Shown here: in pieces, positions 11,778-23,936 of the stretch
Layout of the letters: each line of letters begins with the position of its first letter
How positions within the stretch are numbered: the stretch's first letter is position 1
Origin: Scolanthus callimorphus
Lineage: Eukaryota; Cnidaria; Anthozoa; Actiniaria; Edwardsiidae
Length of the DNA: 64,000 nt
Assembly (NCBI GenBank): GCA_033964015.1
Contig: CM066914.1
Coordinates: 21,115,023 to 21,179,022, forward strand
Reading direction: 5' to 3'
Translations under genes and position numbers: made by a program
The notes under the pieces: model-generated
Told to the model about the DNA's origin: nothing
The model's input: the letters and a program-made list of their open reading frames with translations, nothing else
Databases searched by the model: none

Positions 11778-13370
11778 GCTACACAATAGCATAGTAAGAA
11801 CTTTATTACCTTCAACAGGGAAAGAAGCAAGTACATTCTTTTAATTAAGATAAGGCCTCAAAAGCAATGCAAGCTAAGAATTCATGTGGACTATCATGGG
11901 TAGATTTAGAGGGGGCTGCAGTCCCCCCTTTCTCTGAAAATATTTCATATTCTTGATTTGCAATCATTCCTTTGGGAATAAAATAACAAAAGCACGGGAG
12001 CCATGTTGGTGCCCTGAATAAAAGGAGAAAATGAACTTTCTTTTGTTCTGCGCCACCAACATGGCCGCCATTGACGTCACATGCAAACCAAGAATATTTA
12101 CTGTATTTGCTAATGAAAATGTCCAATTACATGACATCCATCACCCCCCTCCAATTCTTATTTCACTGGTTTAAAGATAGAAAGTTAAATGGACAACATG
12201 ATAAACATACCTGAAAGACTCCCATACCAATGACCAGAAAAGCAAAATAATAACGAAATATGTTTAATAAAATCCAAGTAGTATCCTCTCTGCTGCACAT
12301 GAAAAAAGCAATGGTTTGTCCACAAGTTCACTGTAGTGGTGGTATGATTTAACAAAAGAATGCATTTTCCCTAAAGATATGTATTTTCCACAAAGGATAG
12401 CTTCATGAAAATAATGTGCAAAATGAGTTATTTTACAGTACATGTACCACTAATTATTACATTTTCCTGGGTGTCATTTCACATGTTCTTGTGAGGGATC
12501 TTTTTATCAGAAAAAAATCCTGTCAGCAATGAGAAGTTCTTTTCAACTTTTTCTTGGTACACCTTTGGTATGCCTTTGCCTGACTAGTCTCCAACTTTGA
12601 TTTCAGATTGATCTGGAAGAAAACAAGTAGGAACAAATCAGATTGGCTAACATTTCGTTTGCCATTTTTAAACCTGAAGTAATGGATGAGAGAATGACTA
12701 TAAATGGATGTCCTAGAATAGGGATCATTTTAACCCAGGAGATGGGGAAGCATACATAAATAGATCGCCAAAATGGGGGGAGGGGGCATGCAAAGACATC
12801 CAGAAAAAAGGGAGCCATTAAAAGTGGGCATTTTGTTTTTGGAAAAATATGTTTGTGTACTTAAAGGCCGAGAGTGAACAGAACACTGCCATATTTTTGA
12901 AACACTGCACTTTAAAACAGAGCGATTTCTGGGTGGCTCATGCTGCAATATTAAATTTGTTACTTTATTTGAAGTAGGTTTACTAATGGCAAACATTAAA
13001 AAGCATTTTAGAAATAACAGTTTTTATAGTAAACAAATGTGAAATGTGTCCCTATTGGGAGAGTATGACCACAGATCACCCCCAGCCCCACCCCAGATAG
13101 CAAGGAAAGATAAAAAATCCCCAAGAGTGCTGCCCCAACATAATTTTGCTTCCGTCAAACCTGTATTCAAAATATGGTGTCCCAAGTTGGATATGAAGGG
13201 TCAAGCATTACAATTTGAGCTCATTAGCATAATCAATCTTCAGAAACAGACCGTTCAAGGGAGCTATAAAATGATGAGTTCTGAATATCAATAGAGGACT
13301 GTAAATGAAACATAACTGGAACATTTCAAGTAGATATCTCGAATTCTAAGCGCATGGTGCAAGGTTCAAT
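11778..13370. other. Intergenic, no gene recognised
   Basis: Contains the COPS8 3' region and a short C/G-run patch near 12780. No coding similarity, RNA gene or clear element was seen on either strand. Confidence 0.6.
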
Positions 13371-13613
13371 GGGCAATTCCAGAAAATAAAGGTACCCTTC
13401 CCACGGGCGCCACTAGTTTTTGACCCCCCCATGCATCCAGAATTTCCAAAATGGTTTACCCCCCCATGCATATAGAATTCCAGGTTAAAGAAATCCAGCT
13501 TCGAAAACCCCCCTTTGCAATCAGAATTCCGAGCTCTTAAACCCCCCCATCCCATCGGAATTTCCAAATGCTGCCCGTGGGGGGGGGGGGGACTTTATTT
13601 TCTGGAATTGCCC
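13371..13613. mobile_element. Family U MITE, copy 1, AAT target
   Basis: Ends GGGCAATTCCAGAAAATAAA and TCTGGAATTGCCC, with AAT directly outside each (13368-13370, 13614-13616). The interior is C-rich with repeated CCCCCCATGCAT and CAGAATTCC. Confidence 0.75.
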
Positions 13614-13730
13614 AATTTAGAAGAAACGTAGGAGCTAATGAGCATTTTGCCCCAATGATTTCACACAATTTTGAAAAGCTTCAACTAGCCTGAAAACTGA
13701 TATGGAAACAGGTTGAAACTTTTTAAGAAT

Positions 13731-13842
13731 GGGCAATTCCAGAAAATATATGTGCCCCCCCCCCCCCCCCCCCCACGGGCGGCGCTAGTTTTTGACCCCG
13801 CCCGTGGAGGAGGGGGGGTACATTTATTTTCTGGAATTGCCC
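13731..13842. mobile_element. Family U MITE, copy 2, AAT target
   Basis: Same ends as copy 1, 112 bp, with AAT at 13728-13730 and 13843-13845. The interior is reduced to C and G runs around GGCGGCGCTAG. Confidence 0.75.
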
Positions 13843-14262
13843 AATAAAAAAACTTGAGCTTTTTGTTGCATTTTCCAAAGCTAGATAATAATAATAATAA
13901 TAACTGTTTTTAAAATACGCATTTTGCTGAACGCCTCTCAATGCGCTAATTTCGTGAATGTAAACAATGACGTCACCGAAGATCGGCCTATTAGATAAAA
14001 CAAGTCATAAAGATACCCTGCTATAGCCGACTTCCGTACATTAATTTATTAGAAAAAAACTGCATCTAATAATCGAAAGCTGTACAATTTGCGCCAGCTT
14101 TCAAATGTCTTTACCAGACACGCAAACAAGTTTGCCAGCTAACGAAAGACTGACAGAAAGAAAGTTTACAGAACTGAATAGAACTACACATTATTAAATC
14201 CAACTTTTTCATTAAGGCGGTTGTTTCAAAAATCACAAAGCCAAACACATGGCGAATTCTTA

Positions 14263-14517
14263 CAGCCGATTGCGTTTGAGCGTTTTACCCTAACAGTTCG
14301 CACGTTATGTTTGGACGTTTGAAAGTTGCGTTTCTAAGATGAAACGAGACGTTTCTATGGCGTACCAAAGAGTTCTGTCCTCTCTGATTGGTCAGTGAAA
14401 AATACACATGGCGGTTGCCCTTGGAAACGTTCGACTTTTTGTCTCACAACGCAACTTTCAAACGTTCAAACGTAACGTGCGAACTGCTAGGGTAAAACGC
14501 TCAAACGCAATCGGCTG
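14263..14517. mobile_element. Palindromic element with TA target (Tc1/mariner-like MITE)
   Basis: CAGCCGATTGCGTTTGAGCG and its complement are at the two ends, and TA is present on both sides. Arms extend about 75 bp, including GTTCGCACGTTA. It lies about 440 bp upstream of the GPCR start. Confidence 0.65.
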
Positions 14518-14959
14518 TATTGAATGGAGCAAAATTTCCTATGACTTTTTTCTAGTTTTGGAACTTCATTTTCGGTTGACGTCAAAGCGTATTGATCAAA
14601 TACGAAGCAAAATAAATTAAAAAGTTTTTTATAGTTTGAAAGGAAAGAGTACTAACTTCAGTTGTATGCCGAGCCAACCAACCAGAGAAAGACCTTTCGA
14701 AAGTCGCGGCTATGTTTTGATTTTCTTTGTTTGAGAAACAATCAAACTAATGATCGGCGAAAGTTCGAAACTGCTATTTTGAGTCGCTCTTGACAGTTGG
14801 CATGGAAACAAAGGACATTTGGTCAAACCTTCACCTTCAAGTGAATGCGAACTCAAATGCAGCGCCGCTAGGTTTTATACTTGCAAGGAATCAAACTATT
14901 CTCAAGAAGGCAATTATCAAAGCGACAAAGGCTCAAGAAATCAAGAGGAATACTTAATT

Positions 14960-15991
14960 ATGGGTAATGCAATCGACAACTCCGCCCGATCCAACGCATC
15001 AGAAATCTGCGATGCGTTTGGAGAGGCCTATAGCTTACAAGGTTCAGAAACCATCGAAAGTAAACTAAGATTCGTGAAGTTCAGCTATGAGTTGGCGGTT
15101 ACTTTAGCAATTGTAAACGTGGTGCTACCAGCTTGCGCGTTACTCGGGAATTCTCTTGTGATAGCGACGATTTGTGCTCATCGAGAACTTCGAATTCCCG
15201 CCAACTTATTTCTACTTAGTCTAGCCACGACAGACTTTCTGGTATGCTCGATCGGACAGCTGTCTTTTGCCTATAGTCTGATTATGGGGCTACTACCAGA
15301 GCGACAGAATTGTGCGACTGATAGCCGCGTGATTATGGAAATATTCAATGGAATTTGCATCACGGCAAGTTTGGGGTTCCTGTGTTTGGTAACATTCGAT
15401 CGTTTTGTTGCTATCCAGCATGCTTTGCGATATCACGTGCTGGTGACTAAGAAAAGAGCAATACGCGCTATAGTTGTGATCTGGTTGCTTAGCGTATCTG
15501 TAAGTCTCGGAGCTCGCCTCACCGATGTGGCGGGCCAAGCGCTATGGTGGTCTTACGTCATTAGCGCATGCGCAATCATGGTAACCATCCACATCAAGAT
15601 ATGGCTTGTTTCACGAAAGCATGTTCAGAAGATCTACGTAGAAAGCAGCCGATTCAAAGACATACACGTCAGCCTAAGAGATAAGCGTGCTATGAATACA
15701 GTTGTTCTTGTGTCGCTTAGTTTGCTTATATGCTACCTACCTTATGTGATGTTTGCCGCCGAGGGACGAATAAACGCTGAAAATCAGTCGCAAAATCGCA
15801 GGCTCGTACGTGACGTCATGATGCGAGTGACGTTGACCTTGCTCTTTCTGAATTCCTCGCTGAATCCTGTTTTATATTTCTTAAGAAGTGCCAAGCTTCG
15901 AAGATACGCCCGCAAGTTGTTGCATAGTCGAAAAAAGAAGCAACCCGAAGATTTTCAACAAGACGTCATCTCCGTGGCTTTGAAAGTATAG
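14960..15991 (+). CDS. Class A (rhodopsin-like) G-protein-coupled receptor, orphan, intronless
   Basis: A 343-residue single-exon receptor with seven hydrophobic segments. Landmarks are N64 in TM1 (LLGNSLV), D92 in TM2 (LATTDFL), the TM3 cysteine C118, DRF at 147-149 in place of DRY, W175 in TM4, CYLP at 258-261 in TM6 (CWLP in most receptors), and NPVLY at 302-306 in TM7. There is an N-glycosylation sequon near residue 12 and a basic C-terminal tail after TM7. The ATG at 14960 is the first in frame; the same frame is open for another 47 codons upstream without an ATG. It belongs to the large set of intronless cnidarian class A receptors; the ligand cannot be told from sequence. Confidence 0.9.
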   Translation: MGNAIDNSARSNASEICDAFGEAYSLQGSETIESKLRFVKFSYELAVTLAIVNVVLPACALLGNSLVIATICAHRELRIPANLFLLSLATTDFLVCSIGQLSFAYSLIMGLLPERQNCATDSRVIMEIFNGICITASLGFLCLVTFDRFVAIQHALRYHVLVTKKRAIRAIVVIWLLSVSVSLGARLTDVAGQALWWSYVISACAIMVTIHIKIWLVSRKHVQKIYVESSRFKDIHVSLRDKRAMNTVVLVSLSLLICYLPYVMFAAEGRINAENQSQNRRLVRDVMMRVTLTLLFLNSSLNPVLYFLRSAKLRRYARKLLHSRKKKQPEDFQQDVISVALKV

Positions 15992-16380
15992 AGAGAAAAG
16001 TCCATCCAAAGTCTAGCATAGTGACGTTAAAAACTCCCCCACAAGACTAGTATTATCAACATAGAGTACGACTTGGGGCAAGTCTAGCACGGAGGTGATA
16101 GAAATTCGTTGCAACTGTATGTATGAAACAATTTTCATAGTGATCTTTGCGCTTTGAGTTAATTTGAAGATACATTGTTTTATATTTGAGTAAATGTCTG
16201 GCTAGGATTATTCCTTCAACCATGGGTTAGATTTTGTGATCTTTGAGAAGTCAAAAGCGCAACGATATCTAAAACTCTCTTTGGGTTTGGAATTTTAGGT
16301 TTTTCTGTTCCGGTAATCAAACAATCTAAGCCAATGAGGTCCTTGCCAACTTATCTCTTTTCACATGAAAGCTCTATTTA

Positions 16381-17068
16381 CAGCTGTTTCAAGGTAACAC
16401 GCGATCCAGCGCGTTCAAAACATCGAGAGAGCTTTTGGCAGTTGGGTTTTCCTGTGTACTATCAAACCATGCGAGCCAATCAGATCCTTGCCTAGTTTCA
16501 CCTAGTGCAGTGAATTGGCTTCTGTCGCGACATGTCTCGCAAGGGAAGCCAATCGAATGCACTGAGTAAGGCCTAGTCTAAACGTCGAGCCAGCGTCGTG
16601 CCGAACCGAATCTAATTTGGCTCGGCGCTGGCGCGGTAGCGGTTCTAAACGTCGAGTAGAGCCGGCAATGCGAAGTTTTGGGGATTCCTGTGGCCACGTG
16701 ACAGGCCTGGATTCTTAGCAAAACACTTTTTAAAATTTTTTCTATAATTTATGCATCAGACTCGGCGCGACAATGGCACGGCGTTTAGAGCCAAGTCGTG
16801 CTACAGTCGGGTAGCGCGACAGAGAATGTCGACCCAATAGCTTGGTCGAACCGAATTAAAAATTAGCTCTAAACATCGTGCTAGAGTCGCACCAGCGTCG
16901 AGTTCAATCCAATATTTCGGTTCGGCACGATGCTGGCTCGACGTTTAGACTAGGCCTAAGGATATGATTGGCTCACACGGACACGGATTGCATTGATGGA
17001 CAGCACAGAAAACCCAACTGCCAAACTCTGGCGGCAACGGCGAAGTCGCGTGTTACCTGAAACAGCTG
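16381..17068. mobile_element. Family H element, TTA target, carrying a nested element
   Basis: Ends CAGCTGTTTCAAGGTAACAC / GTTACCTGAAACAGCTG flanked by TTA (16378-16380, 17069-17071), with inner arms GGCAGTTGGGTTTTC. Family G is inserted in the middle. Related fragments containing TAGTGCAGT..TGGCTTC occur at 25880-26060, 36590-36740 and 39460-39980. Confidence 0.7.
16570..16956. mobile_element. Family G element nested in H, TAA target
   Basis: Ends GGCCTAGTCTAAACGTCGAG and complement, flanked by TAA (16567-16569, 16957-16959). The body reiterates GTCGAGCCAGCGTCG-like words. Confidence 0.75.
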
Positions 17069-17071
17069 TTA

Positions 17072-18405
17072 CCATTAGAGCACAACTTTCTTTGACTTTA
17101 TCGGCGCAATATGAGCAGCGTGATGCTGGGAGAGATACGAGAACATGCGGCTCGTGATTTATAAGAACATTCAGCCTGAAATTTAGCCAAATTTGAAGAA
17201 CATGCTAAGAACATGCCTGAGCCTCAGATAGGAGCAAAATGTATTTTCAGTGATGCGTTCTAAATCCAGAATCAAATGTGTTAATAATAACGACCTTCAA
17301 TATTGTAATTTATAAACTCTCTTTCATTGGTATGCATCCTTCTATAAGATCTATCATATTTCAGGTTCCGACGTCACTGAAATGTAAGAACATCCGTAAG
17401 AACATTTCCAGCCTCAAACTGCTCCAAAAATAAGAACGGCCCAGCCTCAACTGAAAATTAGTGAAAATTAGAAAAAAGAGTGTATAGCAGGAAAAGAACC
17501 ATTACTTTATCGGTGAAATAGAGCATAGTTTTGGACCAATCAGGACGAGCGTTATATCGTAGCTATATCATAAAATGTTTTAGAGGCACGGACAGTAATA
17601 TATATTTAAGTCCAAAAATCCTGGAAAGGAATTTTAATAGGAAGGCAGTTGCCCCGATAACGCACCGCTATCGAAACATATAGAAGATAGCGTGTATAAC
17701 AGTTGTAAAACAAACTATTGAATGCATAGACTAGCGGTAGAAGCTAAGGCGCAAAGGAAATTAAACATTTATAGACTCCAGCAAAAACAGAAGTTCATTA
17801 ACTAGCAAATGCTAATATTAATGATGAATAGTCCATGGCTTTGAAAGATTGCTATCAATTTGTGTTATAGTGGCAACTGAACATCCTGGCATCGCGGATA
17901 GCAAAGCTAGTCGAGGCAGGCCAGGAAATATGTTTAGACTACATATAAAACGAAACCAGAAGTCAAAACAAGAAAATGAAATAAGCTAGTTGCTGTATAA
18001 TAGAGGAGAAGAAAAATAAGGGATATTTGACATATTGAGTAGTTCCTAATGGCAGATTGTTTTTCCATTTCTTGAATTATTTTCTCCAGATCATAAAATA
18101 TTGTTCTTGCCACTCGAAAATAAATCTCATATCTTCGCGCCACCGTGTAATATCCTCTATCTATGTACAAACTATTCATGAATAAAATGGATTTTGGAAG
18201 ATCACATAGCTTAGTCGGTTTAACTGCTTTTACCTATTGCTCTTTTGCTTTTTTTTTCTTAAAAATTGCTGATACATTCTTTATAAACATATTTTAATTT
18301 TACCGATCCGCCACGATTAGCTAAGCTATTTGCGGATCAGTTCATATGTAACGTATTATTTATGTAAATTGTGAGTAATAAAAGTCTAAAAGTCTAGTCG
18401 GTATC
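17072..18405. other. Intergenic, no gene recognised
   Basis: AT-rich. A TAATATCCTCTAT motif near 18150 resembles the edge of the palindrome at 30.4 kb. Nothing else supportable. Confidence 0.5.
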
Positions 18406-19547
18406 AATGCGTGTAGTCTACTGCAATTCGTTTTTAATACATCAAATTTACATCGAAAAACGGATTTTCACCATTTTTCGTTTAACGTTTCGATAATAAT
18501 TTTTGAAAACGGAATTTGAATTTTGACTTTATATTGATGATTTTGATATTTTTCCCGAAATTAAAAATTAGATTTTTCAAATCTCAAGTTTGCCTTTTAT
18601 TTTTTTTGCAGAAATAGGAAAACGAAATTCAAATTCAAATTTCAATTACTGTTTTTTAATGAAAAACGTTAATCAGTTTCATTTCAAGAAAATAAATTCT
18701 AACAGTTTTGTAAAGGTCACCGTAGGTGCTACGAAGGGCAAGAACACTACTCAGAGGGGGAGGGTGATATTTTCTAACTACTCTCACAAGTGCCTTTAAA
18801 CCCAAATGTCAGTGAGATTAAAGAGGAGAATATTGTATATGTTAAGAGCTAGGAATGGAGGGCTATATATAGCTGTGAAGGAAGGCTGTCTCAGCTCGCA
18901 CGTTTCAAGTTGTATTTGGCCACCACAGCCAACGCCCATGCACCTATAACAACCATGCCCGTTATGGCAGTTTGTATACAAGTTTACACCAATACGATTT
19001 TTATTAACAGATCTGTGGGTTATAATTAATAAATATTAGAGTTCGAATTAGTTTCTTCTAATGCACATCGTTCCTTCCGGTACTAGCTTGCGCTTGTATC
19101 GACTCATAACTTCTTCTCTACTACTGGAGAAACAAGCAAACGTAGACCAGGTCAACATGTGGCCACTAACCACTTTAGCTAGCGAATGCCCCTCCCCCGG
19201 TGAGGAGTATTTTTTCTTCAAAGCACCTAAACGAAGACCACTACAAAACTGCTACAACTCTTTTCTATCAAATGAAACCAATAAACGTTTCTCATTAAAG
19301 AACAATTATTGAAAATTGAATTTCAATTCCATTTTCCAATTTCTCGTAAAAATTCGAAAAACCAAATTCATATTCCAAAATCCAATTTTGAATTTCGGCA
19401 AAAATATAAAAATCAACCATATCAAGTCAACGATTCAAATTCCGTTTTCAAAATTATTATCGAAACGTAAAACGAAAAATGGTGAAAACCCGTTTTTCTA
19501 TGTAAATTTTAGGTATTAAAAACGAATTGCAGTAGACTACACGCATT
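18406..19547. mobile_element. Long-inverted-repeat DNA element, 1.14 kb, 6-bp TSD
   Basis: AATGCGTGTAGTCTACTGCA and its complement form the ends. Diverged arms continue for roughly 260 bp each (TTCGTTTTTAATAC, AAAACGGATTTTCACC). GGTATC is repeated directly outside (18400-18405, 19548-19553). The roughly 600-bp interior has no recognisable transposase. Confidence 0.7.
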
Positions 19548-19857
19548 GGTATCTCATTCCACGTACAATCTTGCACCAGTTCTCGAGAAAGGATATCAAA
19601 GAATGATTTTTTGATACTGGATTTAAATTTGTATCATAGTCGGTATCTCATTCCGGTATTAGTCGGTATCTCTTATTTGCACCAGTTCTCGAGAAAGAAT
19701 GCTTTTGAACTTTAAGGTTTGATTTTTTGATATGAACACTGAGGGGCGTCTGCATGCCTTTAATCCAAGCAAGCACTGGCTGACAAATTTTTCGGCGCCT
19801 AGTATTGAATATAGCCAGAGAATATTTATTTCTCTAAGGCTAGATTCACGCTATTTT

Positions 19858-20240
19858 GGCTAGAATCCTATGATATCTCTTTTTTTGTGTAAATTGAGGA
19901 CGAGATATCATAGGATTCAAGTCTATTCAAAGCGTTCAGTCGGTAGATTCCGCTAAGAAAATAGCACTCAAAAAGTCGATATCGCCCTCGTCGCTGCGCG
20001 ACTCGTGCGATATCGCTTTTTTCGTGCTATTTTCTTAGCGGAATCTAGCCTCCTGAAGCTTTGAATAATCCTATAGAATCCTATGATATCTCTTTTTTGT
20101 GTAAATTGAGGACGAGATATCATAGGATTCAAGTCTATTCAAAGCGTTCAGTCGGTAGATTCCGCCGAAAATAGTACTCAAAATTTTCGTGCTATATTCT
20201 TAGCGGAATCTAGCCTCCTGAAGTTTTGAATAATCCTATA
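19858..20240. repeat. Two tandem copies of a foldback, second internally deleted
   Basis: GTGTAAATTGAGGACGAGAT occurs at about 19887 and 20099. Copy 1 has a full palindrome around GATATCGC; copy 2 lacks its centre. Both end in GCGGAATCTAGCCTCCTGAA. Confidence 0.65.
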
Positions 20241-20571
20241 TTATCTAAGGTTGAAAAGTTTGAAACTCACGAGCCGTAAGTGAGTTTCAAACTTTTCTCG
20301 TATTTTTCCAGCATCCCAAGTGCGTTTATCAATCAGAGCGCGCGTACTATCTTCTATTTTATAAAGTGATTTTAGGTACATGAGATGGATCTATAGCTTC
20401 AATTGTTATTTTAGTTCCGGGGATGTTACAAGAACAAAAGGCCTGGATACCCCTCTGACATCGTATTAAATCGTTTCTGCTAGCAATTGGTACAAAATAA
20501 AATTAAGAGGTGAAATTCAAATAATGGAATAGCATTGTGTATCAGACGAAGCGCACGTTTTTTGGAGAACA

Positions 20572-20712
20572 GGGGCCGGTTCCTACAAGGTCAGTTAAGA
20601 GTTACCTGTAGATAAACGCTTATCCAACGGATAAATCCTTAACAAATCCTATACAACAGATTACTTTTATCCATGGATAACTTTATCCAACCTTTCAGGA
20701 ACCGGCGGCCCC
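20572..20712. repeat. Short element with GGGGCCGGTTCCT inverted ends
   Basis: GGGGCCGGTTCCT at the left faces AGGAACCGGCGGCCCC at the right. The interior repeats TTATCCA and its complement. No target duplication identified. Confidence 0.5.
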
Positions 20713-20821
20713 AGGAAGTCTGTTTAGCTGAGTCATACTAGCTGCAGTCCCCAGACTGGTAGTTAATCCATAAGCGGAGAGACGGTTGTATTAGGGAACA
20801 GGGACGGATCCAGGAACTTCA

Positions 20822-20823
<2 letters not shown>

Positions 20824-20860
<37 letters not shown>
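20824..20860. repeat. G homopolymer (about 37 bases)
   Basis: An uninterrupted run of G, unreliable in length and a likely assembly weak point. Confidence 0.8.
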
Positions 20861-20862
<2 letters not shown>

Positions 20863-21094
20863 CAGGAGAAAGGGGAGCCGCGGTCCCCACGACTCTCCCC
20901 TCTAAATCTGCCATGAGACAATGGTATGATCTTAGTAGGCGATCGATGTGCAGTGTGAAACCAATCGAGCAAGTATAGTTACATCAATTCTGATAAAAAA
21001 ACTATAGGAAAGTGATTACAAAGCACCAATTACTCACGACAGTCGTACGAAAACGCCCTAATCTTGAACTTCATTGCTTCATTGGTGTCAAAAC

Positions 21095-21430
21095 TTTTAT
21101 ACGGGGATGCTCGGCCCAGATTCTGGACCCCTTACCTTTCTTTATACCAATTTCAGAGCAAAAAAGGTACCCCTTTCTTGCCAAGCCTGAAAAATCGGAT
21201 TTGTTGTGCTCTGTTAAAAAATAAACGGTTTTGCTCGCACGTTGCGGTTGAAAAACCGGTGAAATACAGACCCTTTTGTATACCAAAATTACAATTTTTT
21301 CTACTGTTTTTATACCCAGTCCAGTCTGAAAACCCTACCCCCTTTTTATACCCAGTCTGAAAACCCTACCCCTTTCTTATACCTCCAGCCTGAAAACCCT
21401 ACCCCTTTCGGGCCGAGCATCCACGTATAG
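21095..21430. repeat. Palindromic repeat with GGGGATGCTCGGCCC ends
   Basis: GGGGATGCTCGGCC near 21104 is answered by GGGCCGAGCATCC near 21410. Between them CTGAAAACCCTACCCC is repeated three times in tandem. Confidence 0.6.
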
Positions 21431-21682
21431 TCCAATATAGTTAAAAGTTAAAAAGGTCATGAAAGATAAAAGATATATTGATGAAAGCCTCCTTTTTCAG
21501 AATCTAATAAATCCTCCTATAACAGCGCAGAGGGAGGTCGCTAAATATATATATGACTGTTTTTTAACTAGGGGTGGGTAATCTAAAACTAGCTGGACTC
21601 TTGCATTACTTGTTTTTGTATTTTTATTAATGTTTGTTAGCGTAACAGCCATGTACTTGTGTGTATAAGCTGCTAATAAACT

Positions 21683-21723
21683 ATATATCTATCTATCTAT
21701 ATCTATCTATCTATCTATCTATA
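21683..21723. repeat. ATCT tetranucleotide microsatellite
   Basis: About ten units of ATCT with one slip, followed closely by a C run at 21730. Confidence 0.8.
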
Positions 21724-22129
21724 GGGAGTACCCCCCCCCCCCCCCCGGGGGACAGCCCCCACCTCCTCTAAATGCCAAGTTCATGTATTATGCAAACGAG
21801 CTCTCAGACAAAGCGAGTTTCAGTGTCACCGTGAAACACATTAATTGTCTTAAGCAGTAGATATTGATTGTATGGTGACTGACCATTGTAAATGACCTGT
21901 AATTAAGTTCCCACTGCGAGGATAAAATAATAAACGAATGATGATTATTATCAGTCTCCATTGTAGCCGACACAAGAAACATGCGATAAGGGAGTTGTCA
22001 TCAACTCGCTTATGTCACGGTCTCTGTTGGCCATTCCCCAGCAGACTCAGATCAATAATATACGTCATACAAATGTGAAACGTAGAACAGTACAATCCTA
22101 GCTTGCTCTTTTAACGCTGACACGGACGG

Positions 22130-23200
22130 ATGGCGTCAAATGTCACGTATTTCAACGGTACCAACGCTTCGCACGCCGCAAATGGATCAATGGATTCGGT
22201 TTTCCCGGGCCACTGCCAAGTCATAAAGAACCGTACCACACAAGGTGCAATAAAAAGCACAGCGGTGATTATTTTCATAATCGGAACTCTTTTGAACCTT
22301 CTTGTCATCGCTTTGGTTTTGAAGAAGAGGAACCTCAAGAAAAACGTAAACGTTATGATTTCAAACATGGCAGTGTCAGATCTGCTAACTCTGGTCGTCA
22401 AAGTCCTACCGATTTTCTTCAGTTACATTTAGACGTTTTGACCTGTTTGAGGGATCACACTACACGTCATCGCTGCACCCATTACCACAGTTAGCATGCA
22501 AGTTACGTTGCTTCATGAACCATACAACCCTCTTGTTGCATTAACTACACTTGTTATAATCTCGTGGGAGAGGTACCGCGCGGTGTCATCTCATATAAGA
22601 CTTGCCCCTCTGTCTCGTTGCCGCATGTTTTTGCTGATTTCAGCCACTTGGGTGATTCCTTCAGCAATAAATTTTGTTTTCCTTGTAGAAGCAAAAGCTT
22701 TTGTAGGCCAAGTAAGCTACATTTGTCGACTCAGTTCCTATCTAGTGAAGCACATATGGAAGATACAGCTCGCAGCCATATCACTTGTGTTCATTTCTAT
22801 TCTTCCTCTAAACATCTTAATTATCTATAAACTGTTGGTATCTAAGAACGCACATCATCTGCCCGATGTCCAAAATCAGAGAAGAAGGAAGCTCTTCATG
22901 TCGGCAGTAAAAATGATCGTTGTTTCTGTTATCTTTTTCATCGTATGTTTCCTACCATCGGTTCTGCTTTCGGAAGTATTGTGGCTTCCCTTGCAAAGAG
23001 CGTTGCCATTCGGGCCTTGTACAGTCGACATTACAAATGTTATTTCCTGGTTTCTTATGTTATTTAACTCTTCTGCAAGCCCTCTCATCTATTTTACATT
23101 CATGCAAGACTTTCGCTCTGCTCTTAAACATCCTTGTCACGGACAAGTCGAGGTCTTTACGAAGAGTCGCGGATCAACAGAGATAGAAACTCAAGTATAG
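22130..23200 (+). pseudogene. Class A GPCR with two compensating frameshifts (pseudogene or assembly error)
   Basis: Positions 22130-22432 encode an N-terminus with several N-glycosylation sequons, TM1 (GTLLNLLVIALVL) and TM2 (SNMAVSDLLTLVVK), then a TAG at 22430. Further on, the same frame gives TM3 to TM7: LTTLVIISWERYRAV with the ERY motif, TM4 and TM5, VCFLPSVLL in TM6, and NSSASPLIY in TM7 (SP in place of NP). The first extracellular loop and the TM3 cysteine (about 22434-22520, reading LACKLRCFMNHTT) are in another frame. Reading the whole receptor therefore needs one shift near 22430 and an opposite shift near 22520. A start at 22496 would give a receptor lacking TM1-TM2. Most likely a recent pseudogene; a sequencing indel pair cannot be excluded. 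Confidence 0.75.
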
Positions 23201-23660
23201 TTTATAAGCCACACCCTGGACACTGCAAAGCTTATGCGTTTGTGATTGGAACTAGCTATTGTTTGACTCGAGCTACTGGCGCAAAGGGACTATGTAATAA
23301 TAATAATAATAGTGATAATAATTATTATAATACTTCATTTAACCAAGGTTGTCATCAAGTATATATATACTACCTTATAGTTACTGTTTTAGCGCGCGCG
23401 CGAGTGCGCGAGCTTGTTATTTTCCGTTATTTGAAATTGTATGACGCCGTGGTCTTCATTCTGAAGAAGACCACTCTATGTGGTTGAAATATAGGTGTCT
23501 TACTACAAAATCATTGTCTACTATTTGTGTATTTGATACTTTATTACCACGACAGTGAGAAGTTGTTGCTTGGGTTAAAAGACCTTATAGATAATAATAT
23601 ATAAAACTGACTATGATAATACAACGACTTTAACGACTACTTATGCTACTAAGTTCGAAA

Positions 23661-23687
23661 AAAACCGCTTTCCACGAAAGCGGTTTT
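23661..23687. other. Perfect 12-bp stem hairpin with 3-base loop
   Basis: AAAACCGCTTTC, loop CAC, GAAAGCGGTTTT. It lies 460 bp downstream of the GPCR relic. Function unknown. Confidence 0.5.
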
Positions 23688-23936
23688 AAAATAAAATTTT
23701 CTTTAACCTAATACTTAATTTTGGAATGGTTTTGTTCGCGTTAATGTCAGCCGACTTTTTACTATCAGCCTAAAGGTCCTTAGATTATTTTATTATAAGT
23801 ATCAACACAAATGAAATAACGGGTGTGATCCCCCGCGCAAAAACTTTAACATGTTATGTGAAAATGACACACTTGTCTGTTCCACGCTCGATTTTTAGGT
23901 TTCAACTCAAGAATTTGGTTTCATCTATGTTTCTAT

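Noticed and set aside
14819..14959. N-terminal extension of the first GPCR
   Set aside because: The upstream open frame has no ATG, and the residues lack receptor character.
23661..23687. Rho-independent terminator
   Set aside because: Bacterial-type terminators are not expected in this eukaryotic context.
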